A stretch of DNA of 64,000 nucleotides, taken from the NCBI GenBank assembly GCA_963932145.1, contig OZ010577.1, positions 14,051,889 to 14,115,888 of the forward strand, written 5' to 3'. This stretch comes from Acanthosepion lycidas (Eukaryota; Mollusca; Cephalopoda; Sepiida; Sepiidae). The stretch's first letter is position 1. Each line of letters opens with the position of its first letter. The notes beneath the pieces are model-generated. The model made no database searches. It saw only the letters and a program-made list of their open reading frames with translations, and was not told where the DNA came from. Positions 38,001 through 50,910 of this stretch are shown here, piece after piece. The position numbers and the translations under genes are program-made.

Positions 38001-39950
38001 TAGGCAAGAGACTCCTCTAAAACATGCTTACAGTTATTTTTCATTCGAACTCATACATTGAGCGGAGCATGCAAAGGATACGATTCATATAACAGGGATT
38101 TCCTTGAAAAACTGTGTGGACGCAAAATGGGTGATCGCTGTATGATTCTCTCCTGCCGTGCGTTCTATTTACAATTACTTTCTTTCATTTATCTTTATGA
38201 ACAGGCAAGAGACTCCTCTAAAACCTGCTTACAATTATTTTTCATTCAAACTCATACATTGAGCGTAGCATGCAAATGATACGATTCATATAACAGGGAT
38301 TTCCTTGAAAAACTGTGAGGACGCAAAATGGGTGATCGCTGTATGTTTCTCTCATGCCGTGCGTTCTATTTACATTTGCTTTCTTTCATTTATCTTTATG
38401 AACAGGCAAGAGCCTCCTCTAAAACTTGCTTACAATTATTTTTCATTCGAATCCATACAGTGAGCGGAGCATGCAAAGGATACGATTCATATAACAGGGA
38501 TTTCCATGAAAAACTGTGTGGACGCAAAATGGGTGATCGCTGTATGTTTCTCTCCTGCCGTGCGTTCTATTTACCTTTACTTTCTTTCATTTAACTTTAT
38601 GAACAGGCAAGAGACTCCTGTAAAACCTGCTTGCAATTATTTTTCATTCAACCTCATACATTGAGCGTAGCATGCAAAGGATACGATTCATATAACAGGG
38701 ATTTTCTTGAAAAACTGTGTGCACGCAAAATGGGTGATCGCTGTATGTTTCTCTCCTGCCGTGCGTTCTATTTACATTTACTTTCTTTCATTTATCTTTA
38801 TGAACAGGCAAGAGACTCCTCTAAAACCTGCTTACAATTATTTTTCATTCGAACTCATACATTGAGCGGAGCATGCAAAGGATACGATTCATATAACAGG
38901 GATTTCCTTGAAAAACTGTGTGGACGCAAAATGGGTGATCGCTGTATGTTTCTCTCCTGCCGTGCGTTCTATTTACATTTACTTTCTTTCATTTATCTTT
39001 ATGAACAGGCAAGAGACTCCTCTAAAACCTGCTTACAATTATTTTTCATTCGAACTCATACATTGAGCGGAGCATGCAAAGGATACGATTCATATAACAG
39101 GGATTTCCTTGAAAAACTGTGTGGACGCAAAATGGGTGATCGCTGTATGTTTCTCTCCTGCCGTGCGTTCTATTTACCTTTACTTTCTTTCATTTAACTT
39201 TATGAACAGGCAAGAGACTCCTGTAAAACCTGCTTGCAATTATTTTTCATTCAACCTCATACATTGAGCGTAGCATGCAAAGGATACGATTCATATAACA
39301 GGGATTTTCTTGAAAAACTGTGTGGACGCAAAATGGGTGATCGCTGTATGTTTCTCTCCTGCCGTGCGTTCTATTTACATTTACTTTCTTTCATTTATCT
39401 TTATGAACAGGCAAGAGACTCCTCTAAAACCTGCTTACAATTATTTTTCATTCGAACTCATACATTGAGCGGAGCATGCAAAGGATACGATTCATATAAC
39501 AGGGATTTCCTTGAAAAACTGTGTGGACGCAAAATGGGTGATCGCTGTATGTTTCTCTCCTGCCGTGCGTTCTATTTACATTTACTTTCTTTCATTTATC
39601 TTTATGAACAGGCAAGAGACTCCTCTAAAACCTGCTTACAATTATTTTTCATTCGAACTCATACATTGAGCGGAGCATGCAAAGGATACGATTCATATAA
39701 CAGGGATTTCCTTGAAAAACTGTGTGGACGCAAAATGGGTGATCGCTGTATGTTTCTCTCCTGCCGTGCGTTCTATTTACATTTACTTTCTTTCATTTAT
39801 CTTTATGAACAGGCAAGAGACTCCTCTAAAACCTGCTTACAATTATTTTTCATTCGAACTCATACATTGAGCGGAGCATGCAAAGGATACGATTCATATA
39901 ACAGGGATTTCCATGAAAAACTGTGTGGACGCAAAATGGGTGATCGCTGT
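38001..39950 (+). repeat. CGAAC/GGAGC monomer run, copy of 30.8-32.7 kb
   Basis: This part is nearly identical to the block 7,233 bp upstream, with the same TGTATGATTC, CTGTGAGGACG, CGAATCC, GATTTCCATG and TTTAAC markers (stops at about 38,593 and 39,196). Private changes are ACATGCTTACAG at about 38,024 and GTGTGCACGC at about 38,720. It also matches 13.5-14.1 kb at an offset of 24,516 bp, so this 600-bp stretch exists in three places. Confidence 0.85.
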
Positions 39951-42098
39951 ATGTTTCTCTCCCGCCGTGCGTTCTATTTACCTTTACTTTCTTTCATTTA
40001 TCTTTATGAACAGGCAAGAGACTCCTGTAAAACCTGCTTGCAATTATTTTTCATTCAACCTCATACATTGAGCGTAGCATGCAAAGGATACGATTCATAT
40101 AACAGGGATTTCCTTGAAAAACTGTGTGGACGCAAAATGGGTGATCGCTGTATGTTTCTCTCCTGCCGTGCGTTCTATTTACATTTACTTTCTTTCATTT
40201 ATCTTTATGAACAGGCAAGAGACTCCTCTAAAACCTGCTTACAATTATTTTTCATTCGAACTCATACATTGAGCGGAGCATGCAAAGGATACGATTCATA
40301 TAACAGGGATTTCCATGAAAAACTGTGTGGACGCAAAATGGGTGATCGCTGTATGTTTCTCTCCCGCCGTGCGTTCTATTTACCTTTACTTTCTTTCATT
40401 TATCTTTATGAACAGGCAAGAGACTCCTGTAAAACCTGCTTGCAATTATTTTTCATTCAACCTCATACATTGAGCGTAGCATGCAAAGGATACGATTCAT
40501 ATAACAGGGATTTTCTTGAAAAACTGTGTGGACGCAAAATGGGTGATCGCTGTATGTTTCTCTCCTGCCGTGCGTTCTATTTACATTTACTTTCTTTCAT
40601 TTATCTTTATGAACAGGCAAGAGACTCCTCTAAAACCTGCTTACAATTATTTTTCATTCGAACTCATACATTGAGCGGAGCATGCAAAGGATACGATTCA
40701 TATAACAGGGATTTCCTTGAAAAACTGTGTGGACGCAAAATGGGTGATCGCTGTATGTTTCTCTCCTGCCGTGCGTTCTATTTACATTTACTTTCTTTCA
40801 TTTATCTTTATGAACAGGCAAGAGACTCCTCTAAAACCTGCTTACAATTATTTTTCATTCGAACTCATACATTGAGCGGAGCATGCAAAGGATACGATTC
40901 ATATAACAGGGATTTCCTTGAAAAACTGTGTGGACGCAAAATGGGTGATCGCTGTATGTTTCTCTCCTGCCGTGCGTTCTATTTACATTTACTTTCTTTC
41001 ATTTATCTTTATGAACAGGCAAGAGACTCCTCTAAAACCTGCTTACAATTATTTTTCATTCGAACTCATACATTGAGCGGAGCATGCAAAGGATACGATT
41101 CATATAACAGGGATTTCCTTGAAAAACTGTGTGGACGCAAAATGGGTGATCCCTGTATGTTTCTCTCCTGCCGTGCGTTCTATTTACATTTACTTTCTTT
41201 CATTTATCTTTATGAACAGGCAAGAGACTCCTCTAAAACCTGCTTACAATTATTTTTCATTCGAACTCATACATTGAGCGGAGCATGCAAAGGATACGAT
41301 TCATATAACAGGGATTTCCTTGAAAAACTGTGTGGACGCAAAATGGGTGATCGCTGTATGTTTCTCTCCTGCCGTGCGTTCTATTTACATTTACTTTCTT
41401 TCATTTATCTTTATGAACAGGCAAGAGACTCCTCTAAAACCTGCTTACAATTATTTTTCATTCAAACTCATACATTGAGAGTAGCATGCAAAGGATACGA
41501 TTCATATAACAGGGATTTCCTTGAAAAACTGTGTGGACGCAAAATGGGTGATCGCTGTATGTTTCTCTCCTGCCGTGCGTTCTATTTACCTTTACATTCT
41601 TTCATTTATCTTTATGAACAGGCAAGAGACTCCTGTAAAACCTGCTTGCAATTATTTTTCATTCAACCTCATACATTGAGCGTAGCATGCAAAGGATACG
41701 ATTCATATAACAGGGATTTCCTTGAAAAACTGTGTGGACGCAAAATGGGTGATCGCTGTATGTTTCTCTCCTGCCGTGCGTTCTATTTACATTTACTTTC
41801 TTTCATTTATCTTTATGAACAGGCAAGAGACTCCTCTAAAACCTGCTTACAATTATTTTTCATTCGAACTCATACATTGAGCGGAGCATGCAAAGGATAC
41901 GATTCATATAACAGGGATTTCCTTGAAAAACTATGTGGACGCAAAATGGGTGATCGCTGTATGTTTCTCTCCTGCCGTGCGTTCAATTTACAATTACTTT
42001 CTTTCATTTATCTTTATGAACAAGCAAGAGACTCCTCTAAAACCTGCTTACAATTATTTTTCATTCAAACTCATACATTGAGCGTAGCATGCAAATGA
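39234..42098 (+). other. Open frame (954 codons) through repeats; not called a gene
   Basis: The frame runs through about 14 units and is closed by AAATGATACG. It starts in a CAACC unit downstream of a TTTAAC stop, where TTGCAATTA has created a reading start, and has no distinct leader. A 988-codon relative at 42,951-45,917 ends at the same variant in copy B. The near-identity of the two follows from recent duplication of the DNA and says nothing about protein function. Confidence 0.3.
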
Positions 42099-43769
42099 TA
42101 CGATTCATATAACAGGGATTTCCTTGAAAAACTGTGTGGACGCAAAATGGGTGATCGATGTATGTTTCTCTCATGCCGTGCGTTATATTTACATTTGCTT
42201 TCTTTCATTTATCTTTATGAACAGGCAAGAGCCTCCTCTAAAACCTGCTTACAATTATTTTTCATTCAAACTCATACAGTGAGCGGATCATGCAAAGGAT
42301 ACGATTCATATAACAGGGATTTCCTTGAAAAACTGTGTGGACGCAAAATGGGTGATCGCTGTATGTTTCTCTCCTGCCGTGCGTTCTATTTACCTTTACT
42401 TTCTTTCATTTATCTTTATGAACAGGCAAGAGACTCCTCTAAAACCTGCTTACAATTATTTTTCATTCAACCTCATACATTGAGCGTAGCATGCAAAGGA
42501 GACGATTCATATAACAGGGATTTCGTTGAGAAACTGTGTTGACGCAAAATGGGTGATCGCTGTATGTTTCTCTCGTGTCGTGCGTTCTATTTACATTTAC
42601 TTTCTTTCATTTATCTTTATGAACAGGCAAGAGACTTCTCTAAAACGTGCTTACAATTATTTTTCATTCAAACTCATACATTGAGCGTAGCATGCAAAGG
42701 ATACGATTCATATAACAGGGATTTCCTTGAAAAACTGTGTGGACGCAAAATGGGTGATCGCTGTATGTTTCTCTCCTGCCGTGCGTTCTATTTACCTTTA
42801 CTTTCTTTCATTTATCTTTATGAACAGGCAAGAGACTCCTCTAAAACCTGCTTACAATTATTTTTCATTCAACCTCATACATTGAGCGTAGCATGCAAAG
42901 GAGACGATTCATATAACAGGGATTTCGTTGAGAAACTGTGTTGACGCAAAATGGGTGATCGCTGTATGTTTCTCTCGTGTCGTGCGTTCTATTTACATTT
43001 ACTTTCTTTCATTTATCTTTATGAACAGGCAAGAGACTTCTCTAAAACGTGCTTACAATTATTTTTCATTCAAACTCATACATTGAGCGTAGCATGCAAA
43101 GGATACGATTCATATAACAGGGATTTCCTTGAAAAACTGTGTGGACGCAAAATGGGTGATCGCTGTATGTTTCTCTCCTGCCGTGCGTTCTATTTACCTT
43201 TACTTTCTTTCATTTATCTTTATGAACAGGCAAGAGACTCCTCTAAAACATGCTTACAATTATTTTTCATTCAACCTCATACATTGAGCGTAGCATGCAA
43301 AGGATACGATTCATATAACAGGGATTTCCTTGAAAAACTGTGTGGACGCAAAATGGGTGATCGCTGTATGTTGCTCTCCTGCCGTGCGTTCTATTTACAT
43401 TTACTTTCTTTCATTTATCTTTATGAACAGGCAAGAGACTCCTCTAAAACCTGCTTACAATTATTTTTCATTCAACCTCATACATTGAGCGTAGCATGCA
43501 AAGGATACGATTCATATAACAGGGATTTCCTTGAAAAACTGTCTGGACGCAAAATGGGTGATCGCTGTATGTTTCTCTCCTGCCGTGCGTTCTATTTACC
43601 TTTACTTTCTTTCATTTATCTTTATGAACAGGCAAGAGCCTCCTCTAAAACCTGCTTACAATTATTTTTCATTCAAACTCATACATTGAGCGTAGCATGC
43701 AAACGATACGATTCATATAACAGGGATTTCCTTGAAAAACTCTGTGGACGCAAAATGGGTGATCGCTGT
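39951..43769 (+). repeat. 3,819-bp tandem duplication, copy A (19 monomers)
   Basis: Boundaries are set by the chimeric unit at the join with copy B, so they are good to within about 40 bp. Within A the order is two CTCCCGCCGTGC units (39,961 and 40,363) with GACTCCTGT, four CGAAC/GGAGC units, TGATCCCTG (about 41,150), TTTACATTC (about 41,590), GTTCAATTTAC, AAATGATACG, TGATCGATG, two TTGACG stop units (42,540 and 42,942), one TTGCTCTCC unit (43,373), CTGTCTGG and CTCTGTGG. The one difference from copy B that I found is CGTTATATT at 42,185, against CGTTCTATT in B. Confidence 0.9.
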
Positions 43770-45917
43770 ATGTTTCTCTCCCGCCGTGCGTTCTATTTAC
43801 CTTTACTTTCTTTCATTTATCTTTATGAACAGGCAAGAGACTCCTGTAAAACCTGCTTGCAATTATTTTTCATTCAACCTCATACATTGAGCGTAGCATG
43901 CAAAGGATACGATTCATATAACAGGGATTTCCTTGAAAAACTGTGTGGACGCAAAATGGGTGATCGCTGTATGTTTCTCTCCTGCCGTGCGTTCTATTTA
44001 CATTTACTTTCTTTCATTTATCTTTATGAACAGGCAAGAGACTCCTCTAAAACCTGCTTACAATTATTTTTCATTCGAACTCATACATTGAGCGGAGCAT
44101 GCAAAGGATACGATTCATATAACAGGGATTTCCATGAAAAACTGTGTGGACGCAAAATGGGTGATCGCTGTATGTTTCTCTCCCGCCGTGCGTTCTATTT
44201 ACCTTTACTTTCTTTCATTTATCTTTATGAACAGGCAAGAGACTCCTGTAAAACCTGCTTGCAATTATTTTTCATTCAACCTCATACATTGAGCGTAGCA
44301 TGCAAAGGATACGATTCATATAACAGGGATTTTCTTGAAAAACTGTGTGGACGCAAAATGGGTGATCGCTGTATGTTTCTCTCCTGCCGTGCGTTCTATT
44401 TACATTTACTTTCTTTCATTTATCTTTATGAACAGGCAAGAGACTCCTCTAAAACCTGCTTACAATTATTTTTCATTCGAACTCATACATTGAGCGGAGC
44501 ATGCAAAGGATACGATTCATATAACAGGGATTTCCTTGAAAAACTGTGTGGACGCAAAATGGGTGATCGCTGTATGTTTCTCTCCTGCCGTGCGTTCTAT
44601 TTACATTTACTTTCTTTCATTTATCTTTATGAACAGGCAAGAGACTCCTCTAAAACCTGCTTACAATTATTTTTCATTCGAACTCATACATTGAGCGGAG
44701 CATGCAAAGGATACGATTCATATAACAGGGATTTCCTTGAAAAACTGTGTGGACGCAAAATGGGTGATCGCTGTATGTTTCTCTCCTGCCGTGCGTTCTA
44801 TTTACATTTACTTTCTTTCATTTATCTTTATGAACAGGCAAGAGACTCCTCTAAAACCTGCTTACAATTATTTTTCATTCGAACTCATACATTGAGCGGA
44901 GCATGCAAAGGATACGATTCATATAACAGGGATTTCCTTGAAAAACTGTGTGGACGCAAAATGGGTGATCCCTGTATGTTTCTCTCCTGCCGTGCGTTCT
45001 ATTTACATTTACTTTCTTTCATTTATCTTTATGAACAGGCAAGAGACTCCTCTAAAACCTGCTTACAATTATTTTTCATTCGAACTCATACATTGAGCGG
45101 AGCATGCAAAGGATACGATTCATATAACAGGGATTTCCTTGAAAAACTGTGTGGACGCAAAATGGGTGATCGCTGTATGTTTCTCTCCTGCCGTGCGTTC
45201 TATTTACATTTACTTTCTTTCATTTATCTTTATGAACAGGCAAGAGACTCCTCTAAAACCTGCTTACAATTATTTTTCATTCAAACTCATACATTGAGAG
45301 TAGCATGCAAAGGATACGATTCATATAACAGGGATTTCCTTGAAAAACTGTGTGGACGCAAAATGGGTGATCGCTGTATGTTTCTCTCCTGCCGTGCGTT
45401 CTATTTACCTTTACATTCTTTCATTTATCTTTATGAACAGGCAAGAGACTCCTGTAAAACCTGCTTGCAATTATTTTTCATTCAACCTCATACATTGAGC
45501 GTAGCATGCAAAGGATACGATTCATATAACAGGGATTTCCTTGAAAAACTGTGTGGACGCAAAATGGGTGATCGCTGTATGTTTCTCTCCTGCCGTGCGT
45601 TCTATTTACATTTACTTTCTTTCATTTATCTTTATGAACAGGCAAGAGACTCCTCTAAAACCTGCTTACAATTATTTTTCATTCGAACTCATACATTGAG
45701 CGGAGCATGCAAAGGATACGATTCATATAACAGGGATTTCCTTGAAAAACTATGTGGACGCAAAATGGGTGATCGCTGTATGTTTCTCTCCTGCCGTGCG
45801 TTCAATTTACAATTACTTTCTTTCATTTATCTTTATGAACAAGCAAGAGACTCCTCTAAAACCTGCTTACAATTATTTTTCATTCAAACTCATACATTGA
45901 GCGTAGCATGCAAATGA
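42951..45917 (+). other. Open frame (988 codons) crossing the duplication join; not called a gene
   Basis: The frame crosses the A/B join at about 43,770 without interruption, because the exchange was between homologous positions of 201-bp units. It shows directly that these frames are made and lengthened by unequal exchange. It begins just after a TTGACG stop and ends at AAATGATACG. Confidence 0.3.
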
Positions 45918-47588
45918 TACGATTCATATAACAGGGATTTCCTTGAAAAACTGTGTGGACGCAAAATGGGTGATCGATGTATGTTTCTCTCATGCCGTGC
46001 GTTCTATTTACATTTGCTTTCTTTCATTTATCTTTATGAACAGGCAAGAGCCTCCTCTAAAACCTGCTTACAATTATTTTTCATTCAAACTCATACAGTG
46101 AGCGGATCATGCAAAGGATACGATTCATATAACAGGGATTTCCTTGAAAAACTGTGTGGACGCAAAATGGGTGATCGCTGTATGTTTCTCTCCTGCCGTG
46201 CGTTCTATTTACCTTTACTTTCTTTCATTTATCTTTATGAACAGGCAAGAGACTCCTCTAAAACCTGCTTACAATTATTTTTCATTCAACCTCATACATT
46301 GAGCGTAGCATGCAAAGGAGACGATTCATATAACAGGGATTTCGTTGAGAAACTGTGTTGACGCAAAATGGGTGATCGCTGTATGTTTCTCTCGTGTCGT
46401 GCGTTCTATTTACATTTACTTTCTTTCATTTATCTTTATGAACAGGCAAGAGACTTCTCTAAAACGTGCTTACAATTATTTTTCATTCAAACTCATACAT
46501 TGAGCGTAGCATGCAAAGGATACGATTCATATAACAGGGATTTCCTTGAAAAACTGTGTGGACGCAAAATGGGTGATCGCTGTATGTTTCTCTCCTGCCG
46601 TGCGTTCTATTTACCTTTACTTTCTTTCATTTATCTTTATGAACAGGCAAGAGACTCCTCTAAAACCTGCTTACAATTATTTTTCATTCAACCTCATACA
46701 TTGAGCGTAGCATGCAAAGGAGACGATTCATATAACAGGGATTTCGTTGAGAAACTGTGTTGACGCAAAATGGGTGATCGCTGTATGTTTCTCTCGTGTC
46801 GTGCGTTCTATTTACATTTACTTTCTTTCATTTATCTTTATGAACAGGCAAGAGACTTCTCTAAAACGTGCTTACAATTATTTTTCATTCAAACTCATAC
46901 ATTGAGCGTAGCATGCAAAGGATACGATTCATATAACAGGGATTTCCTTGAAAAACTGTGTGGACGCAAAATGGGTGATCGCTGTATGTTTCTCTCCTGC
47001 CGTGCGTTCTATTTACCTTTACTTTCTTTCATTTATCTTTATGAACAGGCAAGAGACTCCTCTAAAACATGCTTACAATTATTTTTCATTCAACCTCATA
47101 CATTGAGCGTAGCATGCAAAGGATACGATTCATATAACAGGGATTTCCTTGAAAAACTGTGTGGACGCAAAATGGGTGATCGCTGTATGTTGCTCTCCTG
47201 CCGTGCGTTCTATTTACATTTACTTTCTTTCATTTATCTTTATGAACAGGCAAGAGACTCCTCTAAAACCTGCTTACAATTATTTTTCATTCAACCTCAT
47301 ACATTGAGCGTAGCATGCAAAGGATACGATTCATATAACAGGGATTTCCTTGAAAAACTGTCTGGACGCAAAATGGGTGATCGCTGTATGTTTCTCTCCT
47401 GCCGTGCGTTCTATTTACCTTTACTTTCTTTCATTTATCTTTATGAACAGGCAAGAGCCTCCTCTAAAACCTGCTTACAATTATTTTTCATTCAAACTCA
47501 TACATTGAGCGTAGCATGCAAACGATACGATTCATATAACAGGGATTTCCTTGAAAAACTCTGTGGACGCAAAATGGGTGATCGCTGT
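43770..47588 (+). repeat. 3,819-bp tandem duplication, copy B (19 monomers)
   Basis: CTCCCGCCGTGC at 43,780 lies exactly 3,819 bp from 39,961, and all later markers keep that offset, including TGATCGATG, both TTGACG stops (46,359 and 46,761) and TTGCTCTCC (47,189). At the copy's end, CTCTGTGGACGC is followed by CTCATGCCG (about 47,586), the normal continuation. At the A/B join the same CTCTGTGGACGC is followed by CTCCCGCCG. The unit at about 43,640-43,840 is therefore a chimera made by the exchange. Confidence 0.9.
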
Positions 47589-50500
47589 ATGTTTCTCTCA
47601 TGCCGTGCGTTCTATTTACATTTACTTTCTTTCATTTATATTTATGAATAGGCAAGAGCCTCCTCTAAAACCTGCTTACAGTTATTTTTCATTCGAACTC
47701 ATACATTGAGCGGAGCATGCAAAGGATACGATTCATATAACAGGGATTTCCTTGAAAAACTGTGTGGACGCAAAATGGGTGATCGCTGTATGTTTCTCTC
47801 ATGCCGTGCGTTCTATTTACATTTGCTTTCTTACATTTATCTTTATGAACAGGCAAGAGCCTCCTCTAAAACTTGCTTAAAATTATTTTTCATTCGAATC
47901 CATACAGTGAGCGGAGCATGCAAAGGATACGATTCATATAACAGGGATTTCCTTGAAAAACTGTCTGGACGCAAAATGGGTGATCGCTGTATGTTTCTCT
48001 CCTGCCGTGCGTTCTATTTACCTTTACTTTCTTTCATTTATCTTTATGAACAGGCAAGAGACTCCTCTAAAACCTGCTTACAATTATTTTTCATTCAAAC
48101 TCATACATTGAGCGTAGCATGCAAAGGATACGATTCATATAACAGGGATTTCCTTGAAAAACTGTGTGGACGCAAAATGGGTGATCGCTGTATGTTTCTC
48201 TCATGCCGTGCGTTCTATTTACATTTACTTTCTTTCATTTATCTTTATGAATAGGCAAGAGCCTCCTCTAAAACCTGCTTACAGTTATTTTTCATTCGAA
48301 CTCATACATTGAGCGGAGCATGCAAAGGATACGATTCATATAACAGGGATTTCCTTGAAAAACTGTGTGGACGCAAAATGGGTGATCGCTGTATGTTTCT
48401 CTCATGCCGTGCGTTCTATTTACATTTGCTTTCTTACATTTATCTTTATGAACAGGCAAGAGCCTCCTCTAAAACTTGCTTAAAATTATTTTTCATTCGA
48501 ATCCATACAGTGAGCGGAGCATGCAAAGGATACGATTCATATAACAGGGATTTCCTTGAAAAACTGTGTGGACGCAAAATGGGTGATCGCTGTATGTTTC
48601 TCTCCTGCCGTGCGTTCTATTTACATTTACTTTCTTTCATTTAACTTTATGAACAGGCAAGGGCCTCCTCTAAAACCTGCTCACAATTATTTTTCATTCG
48701 AACTCATACAGTGAGCGTAGCATGCAATTGATACGATTCATATAACAGGGATTACCTTGAAAAACTGTGTGGACGCAAAATGGCTGTTCGCTGTATGTTT
48801 CTCTCCTTTCGTGCGTTCTGTTTACAATTAATTTCTTTTATTTAACTTTCTATACAGGCAAGAGCATCCTCTACAACCTGCTTGCAATTATTTTTCATTC
48901 GAACTCATACAGTGAGCGTAGCATGCAAAGGATACGACACATACAACAGGGATTACCTTGAATAACTGTGTGGACGCAAAATGGGTGATCGCTGTATGTT
49001 TCTCTCCTGCCGTGCGTTCTATTTACCTTTACTTTCTTTCATTTATCTTTATGAACAGGCAAGGGCCTCCTCTAAAACCGGCTTACAATTATTTTTCATT
49101 CAAACTCATACAGTGAGCGTAGCATGCAAAGGATACTATTCATATAACAGGGATTTTCTTGAAAAACTGTGTGGACGCAAAATGGGTGATCGCTGTATGT
49201 TTCTCTCCTGCCGTGCGTTCTATTTACCTTTACTTTCTTTCATTTATCTTTATGAACAGGCAAGAGACTCCTCTAAAACCTGCTTGCAATTATTTTTCAT
49301 TCAACCTCATACATTGAGCGTAGCATGCAAAGGATACGATTCATATAACAGGGATTTCCTTGAAAAACTGTGTGGACGCAAAATGGGAGATCGCTGGCTG
49401 TTTCTCTCCTGCCGTGCGTTCTATTTACATTTACTTTCTTTCATTTATCTTTATGAACAGGCAAGAGACTCCTCTAAAACGTGCTTACAATTATTTTTCA
49501 TTCAAACTCATACATTGAGCGTAGCATGCAAAGGATACGATTCATATAACAGGGATTTCCTTGAAAAACTGTGTGGACGCAAAATGGGTGATCACTGTAT
49601 GTTTCTCTCCTGCCGTGCGTTCTATTTACAATTACTTTCTTTCATTTATCTTCATGAACAGGCAAGAGACATCTCTAAAACGTGCTTACAATTATTTTTC
49701 ATTCAAACTCATACAGTGAGAGTAGCATGCAAAGGATACGATTCATATAACAGGGATTTCCTTGAAAAACTGTGTGGACGCAAAATGGGTTATCGCTGTA
49801 TGTTTCTCTCCTGCCGTGCATTCTATTTACATTTACTTTCTTTCATTTATCTTTATAAACAGGCAAGAGCCTCCTCTAAAACCTGCTTACAATTATTTTT
49901 CATTCAACCTCATACATTGAGCGTAGCATGCAAAGGATACGATTCATATAACAGGGATTTCCTTGAGAAACTGTGTGGACGCAAAATGTGTGATCGCTGT
50001 ATGTTTCTCTCCTGCCGTGCGTTCTATTTACATTTACTTTTTTCATTTATCTTTATGAACAGGCAAGAGACTCCTCTAAAACCTGCTTACAATTATTTTT
50101 CATTCAAACTCATACATTGAGCGTAGCATGCAAATGATACGGTTCATATAACAGGGATTACCTTGAAAAACTCTGTGGACGCAAAATGGGTGATCGCTGT
50201 ATGTTTCTCTCATGCCGTGCGTTCTATTTACATTTACTTTCTTTCATTTATATTTATGAATAGGCAAGAGCCTCCTCTAAAACCTGCTTACAGTTATTTT
50301 TCATTCGAACTCATACATTGAGCGGAGCATGCAAAGGATGCGATTCATATAACAGGGATTTCCTTGAAAAACTGTGTGGACGCAAAATGGGTTATCGCTG
50401 TATGTTTCTCTCCTGCCGTGCATTCTATTTACATTTACTTTCTTTCATTTATCTTTATAAACAGGCAAGAGCCTCCTCTAAAACCTGCTTACAATTATTT

Positions 50501-50910
50501 TTCATTCAACCTCATACATTGAGCGTAGCATGCAAAGGATACGATTCATATAACAGGGATTTCCTTGAGAAACTGTGTGGACGCAAAATGTGTGATCGCT
50601 GTATGTTTCTCTCCTGCCGTGCGTTCTATTTACAATTAATTTCTTTCATTTATCTTTATGAACAGGCAAGAGACTCCTCTAAAACCAGCTTACAATTATT
50701 TTTCATTCAAACTCATACATTGAGCGTAGCATGCAAATGATACGGTTCATATAACAGGGATTTCCTTGAAAAACTCTGTGGACGCAAAATGGGTGATCGC
50801 TGTATGTTTCTCTCATGCCGTGCGTTCTATTTACATTTACTTTCTTTCATTTATATTTATGAATAGGCAAGAGCCTCCTCTAAAACCTGCTTACAGTTAT
50901 TTTTCATTCG
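47589..50910 (+). repeat. Second copy of 19.66-22.98 kb
   Basis: Markers keep a constant 27,933-bp offset from the upstream copy: GAATAGG, CTTGCTTAAAATT, the divergent pair, TGGCTGTTT (49,396), ATCTTCATGAACAGG, ATGGGTTATCGC, CTTTATAAACAGG, ATGTGTGATCGC and the 200-bp unit near 50,040. Private changes here include ATGGGAGATCGC (about 49,388), GGATTACCTTG (about 50,157) and GGATGCGATTC (about 50,338). A TTTACAATTAATTTC tail at about 50,633 replaces TTTACATTTACTTTC. Confidence 0.85.
48655..49056 (+). repeat. Divergent monomer pair, copy 3
   Basis: It matches the pair at 20,722, including its private CCTGCTCACAATT and GTTCTGTTTAC. This links the two through the 27,933-bp duplication. The next unit here also keeps CCGGCTTAC and GGATACTATTC, as upstream. 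Confidence 0.85.

Noticed and set aside
39951-47588. Assembly error as the cause of the near-identical copies
   Set aside because: Not excluded, but less likely. Copies A and B differ at 42,185/46,004, and the join is a clean homologous chimera as expected of natural exchange. Spanning long reads would decide.
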